From NCBI GenBank assembly GCA_905221605.1, contig CAJNDS010000059.1, positions 124,001 to 188,000 on the forward strand: a stretch of 64,000 bases of DNA, given 5' to 3'. This DNA is from Symbiodinium natans (lineage: Eukaryota > Sar > Dinophyceae > Suessiales > Symbiodiniaceae). The notes below the pieces were generated by a model, which ran no database searches, was not told the origin of the DNA, and was given only the letters and a program-made list of their open reading frames with translations. Position numbers and translations under genes: made by a program. The number at the start of each line of letters is the position of its first letter. Within the stretch, counting starts at the first letter, position 1. Positions 1 to 10,600 of the stretch are shown piece by piece.

Positions 1-624
1 AGAGCTGAACTACCTGCGCGAGCTCCTCCTTTCACACCAGTCCTGGTTTACGCCCTGGCCCAGGCTGCGTATGAACAAGGTTGGCGGGACACTGCCACCT
101 TGCTACTTCTTGGTTTTCACACGTTTGCTCGGTCGGGTGAGCTCTTTTCAGCACGGTGTGGGGACTTTGTGCTGGGTCGCGGCCGTGGAACATGGTCGCT
201 TCCGTTGACCAAATCCGGGCAGCGAGCTGGCGCTTCCGAATCCCTAGTCATCTCAGACACGTTTGTGGGCACTGCTGTTGCCAACTTCATTCGGAACAGG
301 AGCAAGGGGGACCTTCTTTCAGACTGTTCTCCCGGGGTGCAACGCCGTCGTCTTGCCCAACTTTTACAACGGCTGGGTCTGCAAGCGCCATATCGTTGGT
401 ACTCTCTTCGCCGAGGGGGAGCCACTCATGAGTATCGTGTTACGAATAATTTGCCCGCGGTGTGCTTGAAAGGACGTTGGACTGCAGTTCGCACTGCACG
501 AATCTATCTTTGTGATGGGATGGCCCAACTCTCGCAGTTGCAGTTGCCAGCGCCGCAACTTCGCAAGTTGCAAGCTCTTGCCCGCAAAGCGCGGCCTGGG
601 TATGATGCAATCAGTTCAGATTGA
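1..624 (+). CDS. Tyrosine recombinase catalytic domain (5' partial)
   Basis: The frame is open from base 1, so the gene begins outside the window; the first in-window methionine is not taken as the start. The product resembles the catalytic half of a tyrosine recombinase/phage-integrase-fold enzyme, which cuts and rejoins DNA through a covalent 3'-phosphotyrosine. What can be seen: the first catalytic arginine in FARSGEL (about nt 120-140), the second box as YSLRRGGATHEY (about nt 400-435), a GRW box (about nt 472), and a candidate nucleophile tyrosine in TARIYL (nt 505-507). Such enzymes occur in DIRS/Ngaro retroelements, Cryptons and many dinoflagellate repeat families. No reverse transcriptase or other partner gene is visible on this side, so the element class is unknown. 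The frame is intact to its stop. Confidence 0.6.
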   Translation, partial: RAELPARAPPFTPVLVYALAQAAYEQGWRDTATLLLLGFHTFARSGELFSARCGDFVLGRGRGTWSLPLTKSGQRAGASESLVISDTFVGTAVANFIRNRSKGDLLSDCSPGVQRRRLAQLLQRLGLQAPYRWYSLRRGGATHEYRVTNNLPAVCLKGRWTAVRTARIYLCDGMAQLSQLQLPAPQLRKLQALARKARPGYDAISSD

Positions 625-655
625 GAAGAAATTGTAGGGGCACGAGGGCCGCTGA

Positions 656-757
656 GGATGCAAGTGCCAGTAGCGGCAACGCTCTGGCAGGTGATGGTAG
701 GCAGTTGGCTCTCGTCTCGATTGGGGATGCAAGTGCCAGTAGCGGCAACGCTCGGGC
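656..757. repeat. Short direct repeat downstream of the recombinase
   Basis: A segment of about 28 bp containing GCAAGTGCCAGTAGCGGCAA occurs near 656-686 and again near 727-755. It lies just after the recombinase stop codon, where element ends are expected, but no terminal structure could be confirmed. Confidence 0.6.
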
Positions 758-923
758 AGCTGCAGTAGGTGGTAGGCATTCCTTTCCGTGCGTGGGTACG
801 AAGAGTGCACATGGCACTTAGACCCGCCCACATCCTCCCTTCTTTGTTGTATTCCGTTCTCACCTTCCTGCTTGAGGGCTACGGGAAGCCGCACTATGTG
901 CCAAGTGGGTGAGGTGGAGTGCA

Positions 924-1182
924 GCTTGGCTGTTTAAAAGTTTGAGCACGGGCTCCATGTGGGAGGGCCAGCCAGGACGGAGCATCGGCGGGACGTTATT
1001 GGTCGCTTGGGCCGCGGGGTTGTCCAGCTGGGGGGCCGGGTGGCTTCTTTTGTGCTCCCCTGGCTGGCAGTTTCCGGGGCTCTTGCGCCGTTTTCTGTCT
1101 CACGTTGTGTTTTGGGTGAACCACTTCGCTCTCTAGCGCAGCTAATGCCGAAAACAAGTGACGGAAGTGTTGTGTGAGTACT
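924..1182 (+). repeat. Direct repeat, copy 1 (259 bp)
   Basis: This 259-bp block reappears at 1291-1549 at an offset of 367 bp. The two copies appear identical when compared by eye. The spacer is unrelated sequence. Short open frames inside are identical in both copies and are not supported as genes. Confidence 0.85.
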
Positions 1183-1290
1183 AGTCAGCAGTCCCCTGTT
1201 CTATAGTACGATGCACACTTCCCGGCATTCAGCATTTGGTTTGACCCGCCGTCCACCCCCATTCGCCACCCGTGGGGAAGCTGCACTCTG

Positions 1291-1549
1291 GCTTGGCTGT
1301 TTAAAAGTTTGAGCACGGGCTCCATGTGGGAGGGCCAGCCAGGACGGAGCATCGGCGGGACGTTATTGGTCGCTTGGGCCGCGGGGTTGTCCAGCTGGGG
1401 GGCCGGGTGGCTTCTTTTGTGCTCCCCTGGCTGGCAGTTTCCGGGGCTCTTGCGCCGTTTTCTGTCTCACGTTGTGTTTTGGGTGAACCACTTCGCTCTC
1501 TAGCGCAGCTAATGCCGAAAACAAGTGACGGAAGTGTTGTGTGAGTACT
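1291..1549 (+). repeat. Direct repeat, copy 2 (259 bp)
   Basis: Apparently exact second copy of 924-1182. Identity over 259 bp implies a recent duplication, or a pair of short terminal repeats of a small element with a spacer of about 108 bp. No target-site duplication was found around the pair. Confidence 0.85.
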
Positions 1550-3856
1550 GGTTTTGTTGTCCAGCCCTGCCGTTCTTCAACTTTGAGTCTTACTTGTTAG
1601 CATGTTTTTTGCTGGCTGATTCGTGAATGGAGTTGGAGAATCCGTGCTGCCGGTGCTTCGAACGGGCAGCAGATAGTAAACGATCTCTATTTTCAGGCCA
1701 CACCAGTACTAGGTTAGCCTGCGTGTCCAGCTGGTTGCTTAAACAGTCTAGACCCATTGCTGTCCTGAGCCTTTTGCGCACGCAGGGGTACAGAATGCGC
1801 CGCTAAAAGAGTAGCTGAGTAGCAGGTGCAGCGTCAGCGATCAAGGGCGCACTGCCTGTCACTGCAGTCTGACACCACTCGTCACTATGGCCCCTGTCGC
1901 TGATCAGTGTCTCACACAGACAGCTCCGGCGACCGGAGGCCAGCGGCCGCGAGCAAAACAGGAAGGATTCGCCTCGCAGGGGTTCTGGAAGGAAGCAAGA
2001 ATGTTCACGGCGTCGAAGCAAACCAGCAGTTAGCCACACCAAAGCAAGCATCAAATCTGAAATACAGGTTTTCAATAAGGTGTTAAATACAATATAAAAC
2101 CAATAGAATGCGACAAATTGATCAAAACCAACGAAATTCGCTAAGAATGTTGGAAAACCCCACACCACAACAAGCAAACTAAACCCAAACATCAAGATTG
2201 AAAATGCAGATTTTAAATAGAGTTTTAAGCAGAAGATAGAACTCATAGAACGGCTGTCGTGTGATTTTTTGCTTATAGCTCGCTGCGAAGTTCGCGTCGG
2301 CACCCTGCAGAGCAGATCACAAGGCTTGCTCTTCATGCTTTTCCACTGGGCCCTCGCCCGGGTCCTTCGTGTGTTGACGTTCGGAGTGCTCGTCATAATC
2401 TTTCTCGGCCTGATGCAACAGGGAACGGACCGAGCAGCCCAAGAGCCTCACGTCGGGGGGAGTGCTTTGGGAAACGTCTACGAGCTCCAACACTGGGCCA
2501 TTTTCCTTTTGTCCAGGGCCTCGGCCTGCTCAGCGAAAACCAGTGGTGAATTGCTGGGCTTTGTTCTTTGCTGGCGCCTTTTCTTATAGGAGTTCATCTT
2601 GAGCATCTTGAGAAATCAGCGGGGCGCGAGCATCTTGAGCATCCCCTGTACAGGTTTTGGCTCAAAGCGTTTGTGGGGTGCAGAAAAAATCTTTAAAAAT
2701 ATAAAAAGCAAAAAATATAAAAAGCAAAATATATTAAATATAGAAATATAAAATAAGTATAAAACTTAAGCAAGGGAAACTAGTTGGTTTGCTTGATTTT
2801 TTGCCTTGACTTTTGCATGATTTTATGCCTTGACTTTTTGACCTTGCCTTTTTGACATGATTTCTTATGTTATTTCAGAAACCGCGCCGCGGTTCACAAG
2901 GTCACCCGTAGGCAAAGAAACAAGACAACATAACTGGGCAGCAACACATAGGCAGATGGCTGACATCACTGGCCACATAGGCAGACGGCGAACAACACAG
3001 ACTTGTAGAGTAGCTGCAAACCAACCTAGTCTTTTAGATTTTGGGTGGGGGCGAGGAGCGCTCCCGATAGAGGCTACCTGGGCATGATTGCATGTGAACT
3101 CTGGGGTGGGAAAAGGCTCTACTTGGTGAGGGTCACCGCTCGAGGGCAAGCGGGCTTACTCACTGCTCGAACGAGCAGGCCTATAGATTTAGGGTAACCA
3201 ACCCCAGCCCTGCACTCCCGCTCCTGTGGCCAGGTTCGTGCTGTCATCTTCGTCGACTTCCTTCGATCGGAGGCGGATTCAGGGAATAGGGTTTAGGGTT
3301 GACGAACTTGAGATGTTTTGGCTTTGTTGTCGTGGTGCGCGAGTGCTTGCAAGTGTTCTGCACCTGATAGCGAGTGATAGGGTAGGAGTGCCCAGACTTT
3401 AACTCCCTTCCTCCTGTGTGCTCAGGGGTCCTCTGCGAGCCGCAAGCCGGGCACTCTTTCTTTTGCAGGGGCCTTTGCAGGAGTTCGGGGTTGTGCTTTT
3501 TTGGGGGTCTCCGAGTGAGTGCTGGCATGTCGAGGGTGCTGTGTAGAGTCTGTAGGCGGGTAGGCGTAGGTGTAGGTGAACCCCTTCCCCATCCCGGTAG
3601 CCCCGGGCCCCTCACCTCTGCGGCCAGGTTCTTTGGAACTACCTCTGGCGTCGGCTCTGTTTTCATCGCGAGAGCCCGGAGCTCTGAGTGCGTGCAAAGG
3701 GTGGGGTTGGCAAGCAGCACTTCGCTGAAACGTGCATCTGGAGCAGTTTGTATTCAGTAGTGGGATTGTTGAGTTGGTCTGGATCCCCCCCCCCCCCTCC
3801 CCCCCGCTTTCCTTGCAGTCCGGAAGCAGTTGAACGTGTTCTGCTCATCAGTCCCA
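1550..3856. other. Non-coding stretch with a diverged satellite copy and AT-rich tract
   Basis: No convincing gene. Around 2050-2240 lies a diverged copy of the 142-bp satellite found at 5987-6590; both share the ATGTTGGAAAACCCCACAC core followed by A-rich sequence. Bases 2680-2770 are very AT-rich. A single telomere-like GGGTTTAGGGTT occurs near 3290. Poly-C runs interrupt 3785-3805. Confidence 0.5.
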
Positions 3857-4215
3857 ACAAAATGGGCACAAAATTGGAACAAAAAATGGAACAAAATAAT
3901 ATTGGAACAAAATTGAAAAAATTGGAACAAAATAATATTGGAACAAAGTTGGAACAAAGTTGGAACAAAGTTTGAACAAAATTGGAACAAAATTGGAACA
4001 AAATTGGAACAAAATTGGAACAAAATTGGAACAAAATTGGAACAAAGTGGAACATAATTGGAACAAGATTGGAACAAGATTGGAACAAGATTGGAACAAG
4101 ATTGGAACAAAATTGGAACAAAATTGGAACAAAATTGGAACAAAATTGGAACAAAATTGGAACAAAATTGGAACAAAATTGGAACAAAATTGGAACAAAA
4201 TTGGAACAAATTGGT
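3857..4215. repeat. 11-bp minisatellite, unit AAAATTGGAAC
   Basis: About 30 head-to-tail copies of AAAATTGGAAC with a few variants (AAGTTGGAAC, AAGATTGGAAC, AATAATATTGGAAC). Because 11 is not a multiple of three and the unit has no stop, several frames on both strands stay open; the peptides they spell are artefacts. Confidence 0.95.
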
Positions 4216-4519
4216 TGGGGAGGGTCCGCGGGTAGACAGAGCCATTGAACATCTGGAATTTAGAGGTGCTTCGCTAACGGACCCCGCGTTGTGCCCAGGT
4301 CTCAGCTTTTCCCTCACACGCCACGTCGAACGACGTCAGTGGCTCTGAGTGACCGCAGTGCAAGGGATTTCTTTTGTTGCCAGCGGTAGGCATGCGTGCA
4401 AGCTCACATTGTCGGTTGATGGAAGTTCTGCGGCGCTACAGCCGTTTTGGCAGAAGCTCATTTTGTTTTGCCCCTGCGCGCTGCTCTTCCTAGAACGCAT
4501 TTTGCGTAGGATCGAAGCC

Positions 4520-5639
4520 ATGCCGGATATTTCGGACGTCGAAGAGCGGGTTTCTCCCACAAAACCTGCTCAGTCGGTGAGTCCTGCCAAGGGACCTGCT
4601 CCTGCCAAGGGACCTGCTCAGTCGGTGAGTCCTGCCAAGGGACCTGCTCAGTCGGTGAGTCCTGCTCAGTCGGTGAGTCCTGCCAAGGGACCTGCTCAGT
4701 CGGTGAGTCCTGCCAAGGGAGCTGCTCAGTCGGTGAGTCCTGCCAAGGGAGCTGCTCAGTCGGCGAGTCCTGCCAAGAGACCTGCTCAGTCGGTGAGTCC
4801 TGCCAAGGGATCTGCTCCTGCCAAGGGACCTGCTCAGTCGGCCACGGGACCTGCTCAGTTGGAAAGTTCTACCCTCAATGAAGCTCCCAACTCAAAGCAG
4901 AAGCCGCAGCACTACCTGAACAAATTGGAGAGAAAGAAAAGGAAATATGCTGAGCAGGCAGAAGCACAGGGTCGCACAGTCCGTGCTTACATCAAGGGCT
5001 CGGAGGACAGGGTGGTTGAACACGTGACTGCGCAGTCGATCTTGACGCGAGAGGCGGTCGAAAGTGCCAGGGATCTGCTCGTGGCTCGCATTGACAAGCT
5101 GGGTGAGGTTATCGCAAAGCCCCACAAGACCAAGGCCAGGGATGAGAAGCGTCCCCAACTCCGACGAGAAGAAGGCAAAGACCGATGAGAAGAAGGCGCT
5201 TGCCGCTGAGAAGAAGGCGCTGGCCGATGAGAAGAAGAAAGCTAAGGCCGATGAGAAGAAAGCCAGCGCAGAGAAGAGGAAATTAGCTGCCGAGGCTAAG
5301 AAGCACGCGAAGATGGTGAGAGCCGAGGAAGCTGCCAAGAAGAAGGCCGCTCGAGCACAAGCTGCCCAGGAGAAGGCCGCTAAAGCAGCTGCTGCCGCGC
5401 TGAAGCTCTCTGAGTCGCTCAAGAAGCATACCAAAGAGAACGAGACCGCGAAGGTGGCAGATGAGACCATCAATGAGAAGCCACTGGAGGAGGCAGACGA
5501 GACCATCAATGAGAAGTCACTGGAGGAGGCTCCGGTGAATGAGAAGCCAGTGAATGAGAAGCCGGTGAATGAGAAGCCGGTGAATGAGAAGCCTGGGGCG
5601 TTGTCTATGACATCTATGATCTTTGGCATCAAGCGCTAG
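4520..5639 (+). CDS. Pro/Ser-repeat and Lys/Ala-rich coiled-coil protein, one-base frameshift
   Basis: The likely start is the ATG at 4520 (MPDISDVEERVSPTK); an in-frame upstream ATG exists but precedes a hydrophobic stretch unlike the rest. First comes a tandem repeat of about 10 residues based on PAQSVSPAKG (nt 4566-4855, DNA unit about 30 bp). A helical segment with NKLERKKRKYAEQAEAQG follows, then a long highly charged region built on DEKKA and AEKKA, then repeats of VNEKP, ending at 5639. The reading frame shifts at about 5150-5160: frame 2 runs into a stop at 5188, while the same kind of sequence continues in frame 3. The shift falls at a CCCC run; one base fewer there would keep the frame. 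It could be an assembly error, an unseen splice, ribosomal slippage or a young pseudogene. Function is not recognised; basic coiled-coil proteins often bind nucleic acid or the cytoskeleton. Confidence 0.5.
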
Positions 5640-5986
5640 ACTCGACTTGTACAGAACGTCGTGGTTGTCGGCGCACTTTTCTTCTGAGCATGGTTGTCGG
5701 CGCGCTTTTTCCTGCCGAGCCTGGGGGACGGTAGGATTGACAAAGCGCAAAGCGCTGGCAAGATGCAGAGCTTAAGCCAAAGCACAGACGCTTAAGCAAA
5801 GAGCTGCGGTCCGCGACGGAGCGGGAGACAGCAAAATTGATTGCGTTTGGCTTCGCTTGTTGCAAACCGTTTGAAAGCTTGTTGCAAGACTGATCGAAAG
5901 CAAGTGTCTGCGCACCTTAGGCCTCACTTCAACATCGCTGCGGGGGGCCTCAGAGAGCAACTGCGAGTAAGACCTCGTCACATTAA

Positions 5987-6590
5987 AACATGTTGGAAAA
6001 CCCCACACAAAAAATGAGCAAACAGCGCGAAAACATCAAAATTGAAAATCGATTTTTGAAAAAGGGTTTGAAACATAAGATAGGGGGTTTAGGATGTGAC
6101 AAAGAGATAAAACCCGACGATGCGCACCAAAAATGTTGGAAAATCCCACACAAAACAAAGCAAACAAAGCAAAAACATCAAATTCAAAAATACAGTTTTT
6201 GAATAAGGTTTTTAAGCAGAGACAGAACGTTTAGGACGTGACAAAGAGATAAAACCCGACGATGCGCACCAAAAATGTTGGAAAATCCCACACAAAACAA
6301 AGCAAACAAAGCAAAAACATCAAATTCAAAAATACAGTTTTTAAATAAGGTTTTTAAGCAGAGATAGAACGTTTAGGACGTAACAAAGAGATAAAACCCG
6401 ACGATGCGCACCAAAAATGTCGGAAAATCCCAGACAAAACCGCGCAAACGGCGCGCAAACATCAAAATTGAAAATCGATTTTTGAAAAAGGGTTTAAACG
6501 TCAGATAGGGGGGGTTTAGGATGTGACAACTTGATGAAAAACCGACGAAGCGCGCCAAATATGTTGGAAAATCCCACACAAAACGACATG
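5987..6590. repeat. A-rich satellite, period 142 bp, about 4 copies
   Basis: The motif TGCGCACCAAAAATGTTGG recurs at 6121, 6263 and 6405, an exact spacing of 142 bp, with more diverged copies before (from 5987) and after (to about 6590). Each unit contains ATGTTGGAAAATCCCACAC, a run of A-rich sequence and TTTAGGACGTGACAA. It lies immediately left of the Polinton-like integrase gene. Confidence 0.85.
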
Positions 6591-6651
6591 GCGAAATAGG
6601 AGGCTGAAGCCGGGTCGAACGGAGCAGCTAGCGCTTTTATTCAAAAGCAAA

Positions 6652-7634
6652 ATGGCTGAGAACAGACAAAACATCATCAAACAAGTTTATGAGGATCCTA
6701 GAAGCGGGTTCGGGAGCATTGCTGACACGCTGCGACAAGCTCGTGCTAGGGACCCACGTGTGAGGTTCGAGAGTTCATCCAGGGCCTCACGGTGCAGGAG
6801 GACAGGCCTCAACGGGGCTTCAATAGCTATGTGCCGCCTGCTCCCATGCATCAGTTGCAAGTAGACTTGGCGGATATGACGAGCTTTGCAAAAGGCCCCT
6901 ATCCCTATATGTTGGTAGCTATAGATACGTTTACGAAGAAGCTCACCGCTATACCCATGAAGGACAAAACCGCACAAACCGCAGCGGCAGCATGGGACAA
7001 AGTCATCACCGATCTGGGGATTCCGGCCTCCGTTTACAGCGACGACGGCTCAGAGTTTAAGAAGCAGTTTAAGGAAAAGTTAGATCACTGGGACGTGGAC
7101 AAAATAGTCAGTAGGGGGCATGCGCCAGTGGCCGAAAGAGCCATTAGAACGTTGAAAGAGGCCTTGCTTCGCAGACTTAGCGTAGGCGTGGGCAGAAGGA
7201 ACCAGTGGAACCTGCTACTGCCCAACGTTTTAGCTCAATACAATGAGAAAAGGCATGCTACGACAGGCGTGACGCCTAATCAAGCGTACAACAACCCTGA
7301 CAGCGCTAGGAAAGCCCTCAGGAACATGCGCAGGAACGCTAAGCACAATGCTCCAGCGAAGCCGGAAATCGGTGAGGGCGACTATGTTCGCGTCAGGGTG
7401 AAGCCAATAGAGAGCAGGGGGTCTTACCGCGTCACCGAAACAGCTTGGTCGGAGAGGGCGTACCGGGTGGACGGGGTAGAGTACACGAGCAACGGCGTCA
7501 TGTTTACGCTACAGGGCTGGCAGGGAGGACCGCTACTAGCGCGAGACGTCAGGAAGGTAGAGGGTCAAAGGGAGCGCAGGTTTCCAGTGCAGTCCAGAGA
7601 AATGCGAAAGCAAAACTGTCGCTGTACAAGCTAG
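6652..7634 (+). pseudogene. Polinton/Maverick-type integrase (DDE, RNase H fold), frameshifted N-terminus
   Basis: The product resembles Polinton/Maverick integrases, which insert the element's DNA into the host chromosome. The N-terminus (MAENRQNIIKQVYEDPRSG) is in frame 1 from 6652. The catalytic core is in frame 3 from about 6755 to 7634, so a frameshift separates them near 6750. Candidate catalytic residues are D in LQVDLADM (about 6864), D in VYSDDGSEF (about 7034) and E in VAERAIRTLKE (about 7132). A C-terminal chromodomain-like/SH3-like tail follows (GDYVRVRVKP, then WSERAYRVDGV). The stop overlaps that of the convergent polymerase gene on the palindrome CTAG at 7631-7634. If the frameshift is real the integrase is probably inactive; a 280-residue core starting from an internal codon cannot be excluded. 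Confidence 0.75.
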
Positions 7635-10600
7635 CCAAGGGAACTGAGTCCTCGCAACTGTGCAATCCACCGATCGTCCTTGAAGTCCATCTTCACGTAG
7701 CCGCGGGGCCTCAGAAAGCTCATAATCTTGTCGATGATGTTCTGGCCCTCCTTGCCGTAGAGAAGCTTGTCGAAGAAGTAGGGCAGCGGCTCCGGCAAGT
7801 TTCGCCAGTGACCGTGGGGCCTGGACCTGTCGTAGCGGAGCTTGTAGTTCTTGTCTTCGAAGGCGCACAGGCCGGTCTTGACGTTCTCGACCAGATGCAC
7901 CACGTGCCGTCTGCTCTCGAAGCGGTGGGACGTTATGCTCCTGCCCAGCCCGGTCTTGGTCAAGACCTCCCTGTACTCGTCGTGGGTCAGGGTCTTCCGG
8001 TTCTCCTTGTCGATGCCTTTGATCTTGTTCTTGTGGTGCAACTGGCCCCCGCCGTCTGTGAGCAGCTCGCTGTAGGACTTAGGCCCCAAGCAGACCACCT
8101 CCATCATGGTGAGGGGTGCATTCTCGTCGCCGAAACCGCCCAAGCAGCCGCGCCGCTCGAAAGCGAGCTGGGCCGAGTCAGGGTCGACGCCAATGCTCTG
8201 CAGGTACGCCATCGCCTTCTCGTAGTCCTTGATGTCGCCCAGGATGTCCCAGAAGCACGGCGACTCGGGGTTGTAGTTCTCCAGGGCCAGCTGGTAGGAA
8301 GGGTGCGTCTCGCTGTGGATCAACACGATGACGCTGTCCGTGTCGGTGTAGATGATCTGCACCTTCGACCTCTCGCTCTGTGGCCTCGCCTCGTCACAGG
8401 CTTTGACCAGGCGCCCGTCGAAGACCAGCTTCATGTGGTAATAGTTTCGCATGATGCCAAGCCTCGCCTCGTCCAGCACGAAGGTTCCCACTTGCGGCAC
8501 GGTCTTGAGGAGCGAACCGCCGGGGGTGAGCTCATCCACGATGCCGAAGAAGCCGCCGTGACCAATGGGGCTGGCGTGCAGGTCCACCATGCGGGGTCCT
8601 GCGCTTCTTCGCCCAAACTCCTCGACGTCGAAGCAGACCCACGACCGAACAAAGCGCTCCTGGTTTTGGACGCTTTTCCCGTATTGCACGTTCATGGTGA
8701 GTTTCACCACGTCGGCTTGGAGCTTTCGCCCTTGCCGCTTGAACTCGAGCCTGCGCTCGTAGCACTCTCGGATGAAGGGGCTCATGAACGCCCTGCAGCC
8801 GAAGAGCACGATGCTGTAGACCTCTTCGACTCTGACGCCGAGGACCTCCATGTAGAAGCGCAGCAGTCGCAGCTGTATGACTTCGCGACGGTGATAGCCT
8901 AGATAGGGCATGAGCTTCTCGTTCTTGGGCGCCTTGTCCAGCCCTTTCTTGGCCAAGAGCTCGAGCTGATATTCGCTCATCCCGGACGTGCCGACGCTCA
9001 TCCTGGTGATGGGCGCCCAGTCGACGCGGTCGTGCTGGTCTAGGGGCAGGTAGTAGTCGACCTCCACCAAGTAGCTGCGATCGAAGTCCTTCTGCCTGAA
9101 GTCCGACTCGCGCAGGCAGTGGCAGAACAGCTTCATGCGGGCCTTGCGCTCGGAGGGGAGATCCAAAAGGTAGCCGCCGTCGCAGGGCAGGGGGTTGTCC
9201 ATGACGGTCGGGTACTGCGAGTTCACGTCGAACTTTGACACCCAGCTCACTGGAAGGCAGTCGTCGTAGTCGACGACAGAGCAGTTGTTGGCCTTGGCGT
9301 ACGGCTGGAACGCGTTGCTGAGTCCTCCGCGCATGCTGCTCTTGACCAGGTCGTAGATTTTCCGGTTGGTGATGAGCTGCAGGGGGTTTCTGCGAGGGGC
9401 GCAGCGCTTCATCATCGCGTCCCAGGCGGCGCTTGCCAAGGTGACATATCGGACCGGATCGATGCCGAAGTTCTGGTGGAAGGTGTCCCTGTACGCCTCC
9501 ACCACGTCGGCAATGGCCATGTCCGTGTGCAAGTAGCAGTTATGGAAGGAGGCGAAGTTCGGGAACTGGAAATGCTCCTGGATCTCCTGAATCTCCCCGT
9601 ACTTCTCGTCGGAGCGCTTGCCCTTCAAGCTGCTGTCGTAGCACTTCTGCGACCGCACGGCTTCTTCGGTCCAAGCCTCGGGCCCCGCAAAGCTTTCAAA
9701 CGGCATGGGGATCTTCTTGAGAAGAAGGTCCCACACCCTCTTGTCTCGGTTCTGGAGCCAGGGGTGGCGCTCGGCAAGAAGCGGAAAGGACAGCCATGGC
9801 TCCTCCTTGTGAGTGCTCCGCAGGTCGTCTATCAGAACGTCCAGCGCTGAAGGGAAGATGTTGAAGCTGTCCAAGAATACCAGGGGTCCGTAGCGTATCT
9901 GCAGGTACTTCTCGCCGGACTTGATCATGACCTCGCAGTGGGGCTTCTTGAGGTCCAGGTGCTCACCCAGCATTGGCTCGTAACCCGGCGTGTGCAAATC
10001 GGGGACCTGGTCGTCTTGCAAGGTCGCGTCGTCCTCCGCCGGCTCTTGGAACTCCTGCTCAACGACTTGATCGTCTTCGTCGTAGGAGGGTATGGCGGCC
10101 GCACTCCCGTAGCGGTGAAGCTGGGCTATGGCTCGGACCAAGAAATGGAAATCGTATCCACCACCATTGTGGAAGTACACCGGCACCGTTTTCTGGCGTC
10201 TTACGGCGAGGTTGCAGGTGTTGCAGAGGGCGCCTAGATACTCGCCCGTCCCGCGCCGATGGTGCACTACCTTCTGCCTGCTCTGGTCCGAGGTGAAGGG
10301 TAGGTCGCAGAGGGAGCAGACGACGGCGGCGTCGAAGTCAGCCTGCTGCGTCGCTGTGAGGTCGTACGGAATGTTTAGTTTCTGCCAGTTCAGGTAGTCG
10401 AAGGCCAGATCCAGGAGCCGCCTGAGGTAGCGCTCCATGACGGCGAAGGGCGCGTCGTCCGCGCGACATAAGTCCAAATGGATCTTGTGCTGCTGCGGGA
10501 CCTCGTAGCCGCAGCGACCCACTGCGGTGTAGCATGTGGAGGCCGTCTCGTGCTGCAAGGCCTTGACCCTATTGTTGTCCAGCGTCTCCTGCGCCCTGTC

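Noticed and set aside
2651-2670. TTTTGGCTCAAAG, a partial spliced-leader match
   Set aside because: Only the 3' 11 bases fit and the leader's CCGTAGCC half is missing; expected by chance in 64 kb of low-complexity DNA.
3663-4348. Long Phe/Cys/Asn or Asn/Lys repeat proteins on both strands
   Set aside because: They are translations of the 11-bp minisatellite, which has no stop in most frames.
4892-5632. Minus-strand 246-codon Ala/Ser/Phe-rich frame
   Set aside because: Antisense of the Lys/Ala coding repeats (AAG/GCC codons read as CTT/GGC); a mirror of the plus-strand gene.
7445-8902. Plus-strand open frame of 485 codons inside the polymerase gene, and a 385-codon one at 10478-11635
   Set aside because: Both are antisense to the polymerase, whose motifs are clear. 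GC-rich coding DNA often leaves the opposite strand open, and these frames have Val/Leu-rich composition without domains.
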